Part shown: positions 1-7,565 of the stretch, one piece after another | Layout of the letters: every line of letters begins with the position of its first letter | How positions within the stretch are numbered: position 1 is the first letter of the stretch | Source: Micromonospora yasonensis | GTDB lineage: Bacteria; Actinomycetota; Actinomycetes; Mycobacteriales; Micromonosporaceae | Assembly: GCF_026013475.1 (NCBI RefSeq) | Contig: NZ_JAPDPH010000002.1 | Location: 1-64,000 of the forward strand | Length of the DNA stretch: 64,000 nt | Direction of reading: 5' to 3' | Program-made: the position numbers and the translations under genes | Notes under the pieces: generated by a model | The model's database searches: none | The model's input: only the letters and a program-made list of their open reading frames with translations | Told to the model about the DNA's origin: nothing

Positions 1-253
1 CCCGCGCCGCCCCGGCCGGCTCCAGCAGGTCGGCAGCGACGGCTTCAGCGACGGCTCGAGGTCGCTGCGCGGCGTCAGACGCGCCGAGTTGGAGTTGTCG
101 TAGGACCTGGACCGGCGCGGACGGCGCCGCCGTCGTGCGATCGCCCTCCCGTTCGGGTACGACCACCCGCCAGCCCGCCCTCAGGAAGGCAGCGGTGACC
201 GCCGCGCCCAGCCCGCCCGTGCCCCCGGTCACCAGCACCGTGCGCTCCGCCAT
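1..253 (-). CDS. SDR-family NAD(P)-binding oxidoreductase, N-terminal part
   Basis: Only the first 84 codons lie in the window; the gene continues past base 1. The N-terminus MAERTVLVTGGTGGLGAAVT has the glycine-rich TGGxGGLG nucleotide-binding turn at about residues 9-16, followed by the second Rossmann strand (GWRVVVPE). The substrate is unknown. Directly after strand 2, where family members have a short loop, about 20 residues (VLRQLQLGASDAAQRP) are supplied by an in-frame palindromic repeat. The start is the ATG at 251-253, with TAGCGT six bases upstream and no Shine-Dalgarno, so the mRNA is probably leaderless. Confidence 0.75.
   Translation of the reverse strand, partial: MAERTVLVTGGTGGLGAAVTAAFLRAGWRVVVPEREGDRTTAAPSAPVQVLRQLQLGASDAAQRPRAVAEAVAADLLEPAGAAR
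50..102 (-). repeat. In-frame palindromic coding repeat, copy A
   Basis: About 53 bp nearly identical to segments at 21969-22021 and 54923-54975. The core reads GGCGCG-TCTGACGC-CGCGC flanked by CTCCA and GACCT arms. It encodes LRQLQLGASDAAQRP in frame inside the SDR gene. Its stem is more eroded than in copy B (A instead of G in the left arm, C instead of G in the right arm). It is unlike any part of the SDR fold and appears inserted in the loop after strand 2. Confidence 0.8.
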
Positions 254-300
254 GGGCACACGCTAGCCGCCCGACCGACGGGGCCGGGGGCCGGGTAAGC

Positions 301-349
301 AGGGGCCCCTTATTAACGCCTGGCGTTGTATAGGGGGCCCCTCCTAACA
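301..349. repeat. Intergenic GGGGCCCC palindromic repeat, copy 1
   Basis: A 49-bp unit built from nested palindromes: AGGGGCCCCT at the left, AACGCCTGGCGTT in the centre, and AGGGGGCCCCT then CCTAACA at the right. A second copy with few differences lies at 27019-27067. It sits in the 340-bp gap between the SDR start and the rpiR-type promoter, where nothing else is apparent before 559. It looks like a REP- or MITE-like dispersed element. Confidence 0.75.
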
Positions 350-558
350 ACTCGTCCGGGGGCGCATCGGTCGCCCGGTCGTCCGGCGGTCCGGCCCGGC
401 CGTCCGGCCGGTGTCAGGTGCGCGACGGTTGATTCCCCCGGTGGCCGGCGTGGCCGAGTCGACCGGACCGGAGGAGGCGGCCGGGCTGCGGAAATGGGAA
501 CCTTGCCGGGCGGGACCCGTGCGGAAGGCGGTACTTTTCCCGATAAGCGCCCTCATGG

Positions 559-590
559 TTGACGGTCTCGCCTCGTGAAAGTAAGTTTCA
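559..590 (+). promoter_or_regulatory. Promoter and RpiR-type operator for the murR-murQ operon
   Basis: TTGACG (559-564), a 17-bp spacer and TAAGTT (582-587) form a good -35/-10 pair. The -10 lies inside the inverted repeat TGAAA-N5-TTTCA (576-590). The start codon follows six bases after the -10, so the transcript should be leaderless. A palindrome over the -10 of a regulator gene suggests autorepression; the operator assignment is inference. Confidence 0.6.
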
Positions 591-593
591 TCC

Positions 594-1508
594 GTGGCGA
601 AGAGTCCGAAGATTTCTGCGAGTCACGAGCCCGGTGGACTAATCGTCCACATCAGTGGCCTGCTCCCGTCGCTGTCCCCGGCCGAGCAGCGGGTCGCCCG
701 GCTGGTGGTCGCCGACCCGGCGGACGCCGCCCGGCGCACCATCACCGACCTCGCCACAGCCGCCGAGACCTCGGAGGCCACCGTCATCCGGTTCTGCCGG
801 TCGGTCGGCATGGACGGCTACCCCCAGCTGCGGATCCGGCTCGCGGCCGAGGCCGCCCGCCGGGTCGAGCCGCCGGACGCCCGGGTGGTCGGCGGGGACA
901 TCCCACCCGGGGCCGACCTCGCGCAGATCATCGCGACCATCGCCTTCAACGACGCTCGAGCCGTCGAGGAGACCGCCGAGCAGCTCGACCCGGCGGTCTG
1001 CGAGCGGGTGGTCGAGGCGATCGCGGCGGCCGGCCGGATCGATGTCTACGGTGCCGGCGCCAGCGGATTCGTCGCCTCCGACTTCCAACAGAAACTGCAC
1101 CGGATCGGCCGGACCGCCTTCTACTTCCCGGACGTGCACACCGCGTTGACCTCGGCGGCCCTGCTCGGCCGCGGCGACGTAGCGGTCGGCATCTCGCACA
1201 CCGGCACCACCTCGGACGTCATCGAGGTGCTCGAGCAGGCCCGGGCCCGGGGCGCCACCACGGTGGCGCTGACCAACTTCCCCCGGTCGCCGATCACGGA
1301 GGTGGCCGACCACGTGCTCACCACCGCCGCCCGCGAGACCACCTACCGGTCCGGCGCGATGGCCAGCCGGTTGGCCCAGCTCACCGTAGTCGACTGCCTC
1401 TTTGTCGGGGTGGCCGCGCGCAGCCGCGCCAAGGCGAAGAAGGCCCTGGAGGCGACGGCCGAGGCGGTCCGGTCGCACCGGGTGGGCGCCGGGCGGAGGC
1501 GGGCATGA
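594..1508 (+). CDS. MurR/RpiR-family transcriptional regulator (HTH plus SIS domain)
   Basis: 304 aa. Residues about 20-95 form the RpiR-type HTH (recognition region TSEATVIRFCRSVG) and about 125-265 a SIS sugar-phosphate-binding domain (YGAGASGF and SHTGTTSDVIEVLEQA). Proteins of this layout sense phosphosugars and control neighbouring sugar genes. Its stop overlaps the murQ start (ATGA), so MurNAc-6-phosphate or a related recycling intermediate is the probable effector. The GTG start at 594 is chosen because a promoter lies exactly one leaderless distance upstream. There is no Shine-Dalgarno. Confidence 0.9.
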   Translation: MAKSPKISASHEPGGLIVHISGLLPSLSPAEQRVARLVVADPADAARRTITDLATAAETSEATVIRFCRSVGMDGYPQLRIRLAAEAARRVEPPDARVVGGDIPPGADLAQIIATIAFNDARAVEETAEQLDPAVCERVVEAIAAAGRIDVYGAGASGFVASDFQQKLHRIGRTAFYFPDVHTALTSAALLGRGDVAVGISHTGTTSDVIEVLEQARARGATTVALTNFPRSPITEVADHVLTTAARETTYRSGAMASRLAQLTVVDCLFVGVAARSRAKAKKALEATAEAVRSHRVGAGRRRA

Positions 1509-2443
1509 CGGTGGAGCCGGACGAGGTGGCCGCGGTGCGACCCGTGGTACGGGTGGGCGCGCCCACCGAGCGGCGCAACCCGCAGAGCCTGGACCTCGAC
1601 CTGATGTCGACCCGGGACGTGCTCACCGTCATCAACGAGGCCGACGGCCGGGTGCCGGCCGCGGTGGCCGCCGTCCTCGACGAGATCGCGGAGACCGTCG
1701 ACCTGGCGGTGGCCGCCCTGCGCGGCGGGCACCGGGTGCACTACTTCGGCGCCGGCACCTCCGGCCGACTCGGCGTGCTCGACGCCGCCGAGCTCGCGCC
1801 GACCTTCAACTCGCCGCGGGACTGGTTCTGCGCCCATCTGGCCGGCGGGCCGGACGCGATGTGGCGGGCCGTGGAGGACGCCGAGGACGACGAGCGCGGC
1901 GGGGCGGCCGAGGCCACCGACTGCGTACGCCCCGGCGACCTGGTGGTCGGGCTGGCCGCCAGTGGGCGCACCCCGTACGTCCTGGGGGCGCTCGGCGCGT
2001 CCCGGGCCCAGGGCGCCTCGACCGTGCTGCTCTGCGCCAATCCGGAGGCGGCCGCCGCCTCGACGGTGGACGTCTTCATCGGGGTGGACACCGGACCCGA
2101 GGTGGTCACCGGGTCGACCCGGATGAAGGCGGGCACCGCGCAGAAGTTGGTGCTCAACACGTTCTCCACGGCCGTCATGGTGCGCCTTGGCCGGGTCTAC
2201 TCGAACCTGATGATCGACATGGTGGCCACCAACGCGAAGCTGCGCGGCCGGATGATCTCGATCCTGATGGAGGCCACCGGCTGCGCCGAGGAGGTCTGCC
2301 GAACCGCGCTGCACGAGGCCGACGGCGACCTCAAGACCGCCCTGGTCTCGCTGGTCTCGGGCGCGGGGGTCGCCGCCGCCCGGGCCGCCCTGGCCCGCTC
2401 CGCCGACCAGGTGCGTGGCGCGCTGGCCCTGCTCGCCTCCTGA
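1505..2443 (+). CDS. murQ: N-acetylmuramic acid 6-phosphate etherase
   Basis: 312 aa, normal family length. MurQ cleaves the lactyl ether of MurNAc-6-P to give GlcNAc-6-P and D-lactate during cell-wall recycling in the cytoplasm. Diagnostic segments are the early RRNPQSLDLDLMST, the SIS glycine loop GAGTSGRLGVLDAAE, GLAASGRTPYVLGAL, and the family signature TGSTRMKAGTAQKLVLN. It is coupled to the upstream regulator by a 4-base ATGA overlap. A strong hairpin follows, so the operon probably consists of just these two genes. Confidence 0.95.
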   Translation: MTVEPDEVAAVRPVVRVGAPTERRNPQSLDLDLMSTRDVLTVINEADGRVPAAVAAVLDEIAETVDLAVAALRGGHRVHYFGAGTSGRLGVLDAAELAPTFNSPRDWFCAHLAGGPDAMWRAVEDAEDDERGGAAEATDCVRPGDLVVGLAASGRTPYVLGALGASRAQGASTVLLCANPEAAAASTVDVFIGVDTGPEVVTGSTRMKAGTAQKLVLNTFSTAVMVRLGRVYSNLMIDMVATNAKLRGRMISILMEATGCAEEVCRTALHEADGDLKTALVSLVSGAGVAAARAALARSADQVRGALALLAS

Positions 2444-2445
2444 CC

Positions 2446-2470
2446 GGGCGGGGGCCCGCCGCCCCCGCCC
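2446..2470 (+). terminator. Hairpin terminator after murQ
   Basis: A perfect 10-bp stem (GGGCGGGGGC with GCCCCCGCCC) and 5-base loop begin three bases after the murQ stop. There is no U-tract, as is common in this phylum. The 380 bases that follow, up to the sigma-factor promoter at 2855, hold no convincing gene. Confidence 0.7.
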
Positions 2471-2854
2471 GAACCCGGACGCCCGTTCCCGCGTCCGGTT
2501 CACCCCATCCTGTGGCCGCGCGCCCGGTGCGACGCGAATCACGCCGCCGGCGGGACGCGGCTCCCGCTGCGGATTGTTCAACCAGGCGTGGGGTAATCCT
2601 CGACCGTGGCTGAACCGACCGGTCCACCAACGCGTATGTGGCAGTGACCAGGATCGCAATGACGCGGTGACGTGGGTCGCTGTGTTCATGGATTTCGCAA
2701 TGGTGCGATTCCATGGGCGGACGCTGATTCCGCTGCTCCGACGCCCGGCCCCACAGGGCGTACGCGAGCCACCCGAGCAGGGGTCCTGACAGCAAACATG
2801 GACCGGGCTCTCAGCAACTACTCAGGCATTCGTGACAGTTTCGACTCACGACAT

Positions 2855-2880
2855 GGAATCCCCGACGCGTCTCATCTGTT
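2855..2880 (+). promoter_or_regulatory. Sigma-R/SigH-like promoter of the sigma factor gene
   Basis: GGAAT (2855-2859) and GTT (2878-2880) are separated by exactly 18 bases. This matches the GGAAT-N18-GTT consensus of thiol-stress ECF sigma factors (Streptomyces sigma-R, mycobacterial SigH). Transcription would start about 40 nt before the ATG. In Mycobacterium and Streptomyces, SigB and HrdD genes are known targets of such factors, which fits the gene downstream. Confidence 0.55.
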
Positions 2881-2928
2881 GTGTAGGTGTCAGCACCGAG
2901 GGCACAGCGGAGGTGACGGGGAGGGCTG

Positions 2929-3930
2929 ATGAACGTGGGGACGGCAAGGAACCGGGCAACCGGCGCGAGCGAGGGGACCGTGGCAATCGTGGACAAGAAC
3001 ATCGGCATGCGTACCGACGAGGTCGCCGAGGAGCGGGACCTGGTCGGCGTCTACCTGCACGAGATCTCCCGGACACCGCTGCTGGACGCCGCCAAGGAGG
3101 TCGACCTCTCCAAGGCGATCGAGGCCGGCCTGTACGCCGAGCATCTGCTCGGCGAGGACCGCGTTCCGGCCGGCGTCGACCGGGAGGACCTGGAGCGGCT
3201 GGTCGTCGAGGGTGAGCGCGCGAAGGATCTGTTCATCCGCGCCAACCTGCGACTGGTCGTGTCGATCGCCCGCCGCTACGTGCGCTCGGGCATGCCCATG
3301 CTGGACCTGATCCAGGAGGGCAACACCGGCCTGGTCCGGGCGGTCGAGAAGTTCGACTACGAGCGCGGCTACAAGTTCTCCACCTACGCGACGTGGTGGA
3401 TCCGCCAGGCCATCAGCCGGGCGATCGCCCAGCAGGAGCGGACGGTGCGACTGCCCGTGCACCTGGTCGAGGACGTCAACCGGATGCGGAACACGGCCCG
3501 CCAGCTCACCCGTGAGCTGGGCAGCGACCCGGAGCCGGAGCAGATCGCGGCGGCGCTCGGCGTGACCGTCGAGCGGGTCAACGAGCTGGTCCGCTGGTCG
3601 CAGGACACCGTCTCGCTGGACACCCCGGTCGGTGACGACGGCGACACCAACCTCGGCGACCTGGTCGCCGACAGTGACGCCCCGTCGCCGGAGGAGATCG
3701 TCCTCACCGGGCTGGAGCGGCAGCGGATCGAGGGTCTGCTCAACCACCTCGACGACCGTTCGGCCGGCATCATGCGGGCCCGGTACGGCCTGGAGGACGG
3801 CCGGGAGCACTCGCTGACCGAGGTCGCTTCGCGGTTCTCGCTCTCCCGGGAGCGGATCCGCCAGCTGGAGATCCAGGCCCTCGGCCGGCTTCGTGAGCTG
3901 GCCCGGGCCGAGGGGCTGCAGGCGGCCTGA
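2929..3930 (+). CDS. Group 2 sigma-70 factor (SigB/HrdD type)
   Basis: 333 aa; directs RNA polymerase to alternative housekeeping-like promoters. Region 1.2 starts near residue 38 (LVGVYLHEISRTPLLDA). Region 2 has LDLIQEGNTGLVRAVEKFDY and FSTYATWWIRQAI (about 125-152). Region 3 follows, and region 4.2 is SLTEVASRFSLSRERIRQLE (about 287-308). The long region 1.1 of the essential sigma is absent, so this is group 2. ATG 2929 has GGAGGG 5-10 bases upstream; a GTG at 2980 is an alternative. A sigma-R-like promoter precedes it and a strong terminator follows. Confidence 0.92.
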   Translation: MNVGTARNRATGASEGTVAIVDKNIGMRTDEVAEERDLVGVYLHEISRTPLLDAAKEVDLSKAIEAGLYAEHLLGEDRVPAGVDREDLERLVVEGERAKDLFIRANLRLVVSIARRYVRSGMPMLDLIQEGNTGLVRAVEKFDYERGYKFSTYATWWIRQAISRAIAQQERTVRLPVHLVEDVNRMRNTARQLTRELGSDPEPEQIAAALGVTVERVNELVRWSQDTVSLDTPVGDDGDTNLGDLVADSDAPSPEEIVLTGLERQRIEGLLNHLDDRSAGIMRARYGLEDGREHSLTEVASRFSLSRERIRQLEIQALGRLRELARAEGLQAA

Positions 3931-3946
3931 GCTGGTAGTAATTGAC

Positions 3947-3993
3947 ACGACGAACGGCCGGCGTCCGATAGGGGGACGCCGGCCGTTCGTCGT
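3947..3993. terminator. Bidirectional terminator
   Basis: A perfect 20-bp stem (3947-3966 with 3974-3993) and 7-base loop sit between the convergent sigma-factor and NlpC/P60 genes. Confidence 0.85.
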
Positions 3994-4019
3994 CCTGGAG
4001 CCCGCGCGGGCTCTTGGCG

Positions 4020-4973
4020 TCAGCGCACCCGGCCGTAGCCCTGGATGCTCATGATGTTCATGCTCCGCTTGCTGACGTTGCGGCCGGCGCTGGGCGCGTC
4101 GATGATCTGGCCGCCGCCCACGTAGATCGCCACGTGCCCGAGGCCGGAGTAGAAGACGAGGTCACCGGGTTGCAGCGAACTGCGGCTGATCCGCGCGGTG
4201 GCGTCCCACTGCATCGCCGCGTTGTGCGGCAGGGACTTCCCGGCCGCCCGCCAGGCCGCCAGGGTGAGCCCGGAGCAGTCGTAGCCGTCCGGGCCGTCGG
4301 CGCCGTAGACGTACGGCTTGCCGACCGCCCCGTACGCGTACCGGACGGCGGTCCCGGCCGAACCGGCGATGTTCGGAGCGCTGCCGGCCGAGCTGGAGCT
4401 GCCCGGCGCCTCGGTGGCCCGGCCGTACGCCTGCCGGCGCAGCTGGTAGAGCCGGGCCAGATCGGTCTCGATCTTCTTCTTGCCCGCAGCGAGCTGCTTG
4501 GCCTGCGCGGCCTGCCGGGCCAGGGTGGCGTCCAGCCGGGTCTTCTGGTCGATCAGCTTGCGCTGGTTCTCGGTGAAGCCGTTGATCGTCTGCTGGCGCT
4601 GCCGGCTCAACTGGTCCAGAGCGCCCAGCCGCTCCGGCAGGGAGGTCGACGCGCCCGGCTCCAGCAGCGCCTGCGCGGTCCGCAGCCCACCGGTCTTGTA
4701 CGCGGTGGCGGCGAGGATCCCCACCTCGGCGCGGCTCTGCTCGGTCTGCGCCTGCAGCGGGCCGATCTTGGTCTGCAAGGTGGCCGAGGTGGCCTTGTTG
4801 GCCTTGATCTCCTCGTTGAGCTTGTTGTAGGACTCGACGATTCGCTCCAGCTCAGTCGAGGACTTCTCGATCTGCTTGGTCAGCTCGGCGGGCGTGGGCG
4901 TGGCCCGGGCCACCGATGCCGGCGCGATCAGCACGGCCGAGAGGCCGGCCACCGCCAACGCGCGCAGCAGCAT
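4020..4973 (-). CDS. Secreted NlpC/P60 peptidoglycan endopeptidase
   Basis: 317 aa. A signal peptide (about 1-24, ending ASVARA) is followed by a long coiled coil (about 30-210, rich in E/Q/K/L heptads) and a C-terminal NlpC/P60 domain (about 225-317). The catalytic Cys is in YDCSGLT and the His in GHVAIYVGGG. This RipA-like layout cleaves peptide stems of the cell wall outside the membrane. ATG 4973 is used here. A TTG at 4988 has a better-spaced AGGAG and may be the real start. GTGAC direct repeats upstream hint at MtrA control. Confidence 0.92.
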   Translation of the reverse strand: MLLRALAVAGLSAVLIAPASVARATPTPAELTKQIEKSSTELERIVESYNKLNEEIKANKATSATLQTKIGPLQAQTEQSRAEVGILAATAYKTGGLRTAQALLEPGASTSLPERLGALDQLSRQRQQTINGFTENQRKLIDQKTRLDATLARQAAQAKQLAAGKKKIETDLARLYQLRRQAYGRATEAPGSSSSAGSAPNIAGSAGTAVRYAYGAVGKPYVYGADGPDGYDCSGLTLAAWRAAGKSLPHNAAMQWDATARISRSSLQPGDLVFYSGLGHVAIYVGGGQIIDAPSAGRNVSKRSMNIMSIQGYGRVR

Positions 4974-5159
4974 CCGTAAGGACGACAAGAGCGGAAAGCT
5001 CCTCTCCGACGCTCGCCGGAGGCCGTGGTGCGCCCCGGCGACACCGGCTCGGAGCCATCCGGGTGGATGGCGGTCGACCGGACCGGCCTGCACAACCTAA
5101 CCCGAGACGAGAGTGGTCGGGAGTTGAAGCAGGGGCGAATGTTGGCAAAGTGTCAAAAA

Positions 5160-5189
5160 GTGACGCTGGCGACAGTGACGTTTCGTGAC
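5160..5189 (-). promoter_or_regulatory. Direct GTCAC repeats upstream of the NlpC/P60 gene
   Basis: On the minus strand three GTCAC pentamers (plus-strand GTGAC at 5160, 5175, 5185) lie about 190 bp upstream of the hydrolase start. Two are separated by five bases, and a TTGACA follows at 5151-5156. Paired GTnAC repeats resemble sites reported for MtrA, a regulator of cell-wall hydrolases. No clear -10 was found. The rest of the 518-bp gap (4974-5491) holds no supported gene. Confidence 0.35.
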
Positions 5190-5491
5190 CGGCTCGTCGG
5201 CCGACCGTGGCGACAGCGGTGCCCGATGGGTGGTTGGCGCGGGTGGCCCGATTCGTCGTTGTCGGCGGATGTCGCCAGGGCCCGCAGCGCAAAATGCCGA
5301 TAAAGCTGGAAATCCGCCTCCTTCTCGGGCAGACGTGTTCCTGCCGGTACCGCCGTGGGCGGCGGAAAACCCGGGGAGGGGTGGCACGTGCGCCACACAA
5401 TGAAGCGCGGAGCCGGGAATTCCGCCCGACGGTATCGGTGCAGTTCAGCGATGGCGCGGACGCCCGGCGCGCGATCCACTGGGAGGACGCC

Positions 5492-6004
5492 GTGCAGACC
5501 GATGGCTCCACCACCCGCCCGCCCCGGGCGGCCAACCCGACCCTCCTCTACGCCCGACCCGGCATCGTGGTCACCGCCGAACGCTTCACGGTCGGCCGAG
5601 CCAGCTGGCCGGTCGCCGAACTCACCCAGATCTGGACCACCCGTGGCCCGCACGACCGGCTCGCCGTCCGGGCGGTCGGGGTCAGCGGCGGCCTGATCGG
5701 CGCGGTCGGGGTGCTGCTCGGGTTCACCGGCGGGCTGCAGCGGCTCACCGCGTCGGCGTACCTGGCGCTCGGCGCGGTCGGGCTGCTGCCGGTGCTGCTG
5801 GTGCTGATCGGCGACCGCTGGCGACCCCCGGCGTACGAGCTGTGGGGGCGGCACAAGGGCACCGAGGTGCTCCTGTTCAGCAGCGACGACGAGCGGCAGT
5901 TCGGCCAGGTCACCCGGGCCCTGCGGCGGGCCCGGGAAGGCGTACGCCTGGGCGGCTGGCAGGACCCGTTGGCCTCGACCGCGGCGTGGCGGCCGAACCG
6001 TTGA
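5492..6004 (+). CDS. DUF6232-like membrane protein
   Basis: 170 aa. The N-terminal part (LLYARPGIVVTAERFTVGRA, then WPVAELTQIWTTRGP) matches the DUF6232 family as I recall it, and two hydrophobic helices follow (about 72-115, rich in G/L/V). The C-terminus is cytoplasmic-looking and charged. Function unknown. The GTG start is chosen because GGGAGGA lies 5 bases upstream; the open frame extends further but with non-coding-looking composition. It converges on the next gene with one base between stops. Confidence 0.75.
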   Translation: MQTDGSTTRPPRAANPTLLYARPGIVVTAERFTVGRASWPVAELTQIWTTRGPHDRLAVRAVGVSGGLIGAVGVLLGFTGGLQRLTASAYLALGAVGLLPVLLVLIGDRWRPPAYELWGRHKGTEVLLFSSDDERQFGQVTRALRRAREGVRLGGWQDPLASTAAWRPNR

Positions 6005-6005
6005 G

Positions 6006-6335
6006 TCAGCCGGCGACCGGCTCCGGGGCCCGGGGCCGGTCGCGGTCGGCCAGCCAGTGGCTCACCCGGCGCTCGGCGTAGAACGACACGAACGGCACCG
6101 TGCCGGCGAGCATCACCAGCAGCATCCGCTTCAGCGGCCAGTCGGCCCGCCGCGACAGGTCGAAGGTGAGCGCCAGATAGATCATGTAGAGCCAGCCGTG
6201 CGCGGTGCCGACCACGGCCACCACGGTCGGGCTGTCGAAGAAGTACTTCAGCGGCATGCCGATCAGGACCAGCACCGCCAGCGCGACGCCCACGATCCAG
6301 GCGATCACGCGGTACCGGGTAAGGGCTCCGCCCAC
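6006..6335 (-). CDS. DUF3817 integral membrane protein
   Basis: 109 aa with three hydrophobic segments. The first starts at YRVIAWIVGVALAVLVLIG, the second includes VVAVVGTAHGWLYMIYLAL, the third LLVMLAGTVPFVSFYAERR. The histidine in GTAHGWLYMIY and the terminal ERR motif are family features. No enzyme activity is known. It lies 26 bp downstream of another small membrane gene on the same strand, so the two are probably co-transcribed. The GTG at 6335 has AAGGA 10-14 bases upstream. Confidence 0.8.
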   Translation of the reverse strand: MGGALTRYRVIAWIVGVALAVLVLIGMPLKYFFDSPTVVAVVGTAHGWLYMIYLALTFDLSRRADWPLKRMLLVMLAGTVPFVSFYAERRVSHWLADRDRPRAPEPVAG

Positions 6336-6361
6336 CGTCGTCCGTCCTTCCGAAGCCGGCG

Positions 6362-6772
6362 TCAGCCGGGGTAGTCGCCGGGCCTCGCGCCCGGGTTGGC
6401 GTTCAACCATGACAGGTAGCGGTTGTACTCGGCGAGGTCACCGTCATCGGCGCCCGCCACCGGGACGGCCGGCACGCGGCTGACCCGCACGGGCCGGCGT
6501 ACCGCCGGGGTGGCGGTGGTCGGCTCGGCCCCGGCGGCCGCCGGGGTGGCCGGCGGCGCGGGCGTGCCGCGCAGCGTGTGCCGCACCTCACGCCACCAGA
6601 CGAAGACCACGAAGCCGGCGAAGACCGGCCACTCGATCGCGTACCCGAAGCTGAGCGTGTTGCCGCCGGCGGCCCGGGTGACCTGCCACCAGCCGAGGCC
6701 GAGGAAGCCCACGACCAGCACGACCATGGCCACGTGGCGGGCGATCCACGCCGGTGTCCAGAGCCGTTTCAT
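6362..6772 (-). CDS. Small membrane protein with WLNANPGARPGDYPG tail
   Basis: 136 aa. Two hydrophobic segments (about 13-30 and 44-62) are followed by a Pro/Ala-rich linker and a C-terminal motif, YNRYLSWLNANPGARPGDYP. I recognise this as a conserved actinobacterial hypothetical that travels with DUF3817, but no function is known. The ATG is preceded by TACCCT seven bases upstream and no Shine-Dalgarno, so a leaderless message is likely. It is first in a two-gene operon. Confidence 0.75.
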   Translation of the reverse strand: MKRLWTPAWIARHVAMVVLVVGFLGLGWWQVTRAAGGNTLSFGYAIEWPVFAGFVVFVWWREVRHTLRGTPAPPATPAAAGAEPTTATPAVRRPVRVSRVPAVPVAGADDGDLAEYNRYLSWLNANPGARPGDYPG

Positions 6773-6893
6773 GCCATCGAGGGTACCGGGGCCCGCGCCC
6801 GTCTCCGACGCGGTGTCGTAGGTGGCGGGGTTTGGTGGCATCCCCGGTGGGCATCCGTCTAGACGCCAGCCCGAACGAGACGAGGGGGCGACG

Positions 6894-7211
6894 ATGACCG
6901 AATCAGTACGCCGGACCGGTGACGCCAGCCCGGAGCAGCTCATCCCCGAGTGGGACCGCGACCGTGCCCCGACCGACGCGGTGGCCGGCGACGTCGACGG
7001 CGAGGCGCTCGGGATCGACCCGGCCGAGCTGGGCGACGAGGACCTGGTCCGGGAGATGCAGAGCCTGCACCGGACCCGGCTGGACACCCTGCGGCACGCC
7101 ACCGACTCGGCGCTCGCCAACCACCTGCGCCGCACCGCCGAGTTGGAGACCGAGTACCTCGCCCGGCACCCGGGCCGCGAGGTCGACCCGAGCCGGCTGC
7201 GGGAAGCCTGA
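6894..7211 (+). CDS. DUF6158-like small acidic protein
   Basis: 105 aa, helical and acidic. The core IDPAELGDEDLVREMQSLHRTR and LRRTAELETEYLARHPGREVDP match a conserved actinobacterial family of unknown function. ATG 6894 has GAGGGGGCG upstream. Its stop overlaps the next start (TGATG), so the two genes are translationally coupled. Confidence 0.78.
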   Translation: MTESVRRTGDASPEQLIPEWDRDRAPTDAVAGDVDGEALGIDPAELGDEDLVREMQSLHRTRLDTLRHATDSALANHLRRTAELETEYLARHPGREVDPSRLREA

Positions 7212-7534
7212 TGGCGAGCCACGCCGAGCGCGGCATGTCCGCGCCGCCCGAGGTGGTGTTCAACACCGCCACCGACCCGGACCGGGCCGCCGCCTGGCTG
7301 CCCGAGCCGCTGCGCCGGACCGGTACGCAGCAGGTGGAGATTGTCGACGCGGAGGAGATGCGGGCCAGGTGGAGCTGCCGCACGGAGGGCTGGGCGGCGG
7401 ACATCGACGTCGAGCCGGCCGACGCCGGCGGCGCCCGGGTCCGGCTGGACCTGTCCGGCACCGACCACGGGATGGCCGACGAGATCCTGGCCAGCCTTGC
7501 CCGCGAGGTGGCCGACAACCTGACCGCCGGCTGA
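7211..7534 (+). CDS. SRPBCC/polyketide-cyclase-like small protein
   Basis: 107 aa. It opens with MSAPPEVVFNTATDPDRAAAWLP, typical of START-like SRPBCC folds (ligand-binding helix-grip), and ends with a long amphipathic helix (MADEILASLAREVADNL). The ligand is unknown. It is coupled by a one-base overlap to the DUF6158-like gene and precedes the DUF1360 gene by 31 bp. Confidence 0.7.
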   Translation: MASHAERGMSAPPEVVFNTATDPDRAAAWLPEPLRRTGTQQVEIVDAEEMRARWSCRTEGWAADIDVEPADAGGARVRLDLSGTDHGMADEILASLAREVADNLTAG

Positions 7535-7565
7535 GCCGGCCCCGCGACGACACCGAGGAGGCCGG

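Noticed and set aside
1343..2689. Long minus-strand frame over murQ
   Set aside because: Mirror of murQ codon bias; no recognisable motifs.
4985..5130. Possible ydaO (c-di-AMP) riboswitch in the NlpC/P60 leader
   Set aside because: The GC-rich leader and GGCGAGCGTCGGAGAGGAG end recall ydaO elements that often precede such genes, but the conserved GGGGTGAA and GCTAACC blocks are absent. A covariance-model search would decide.
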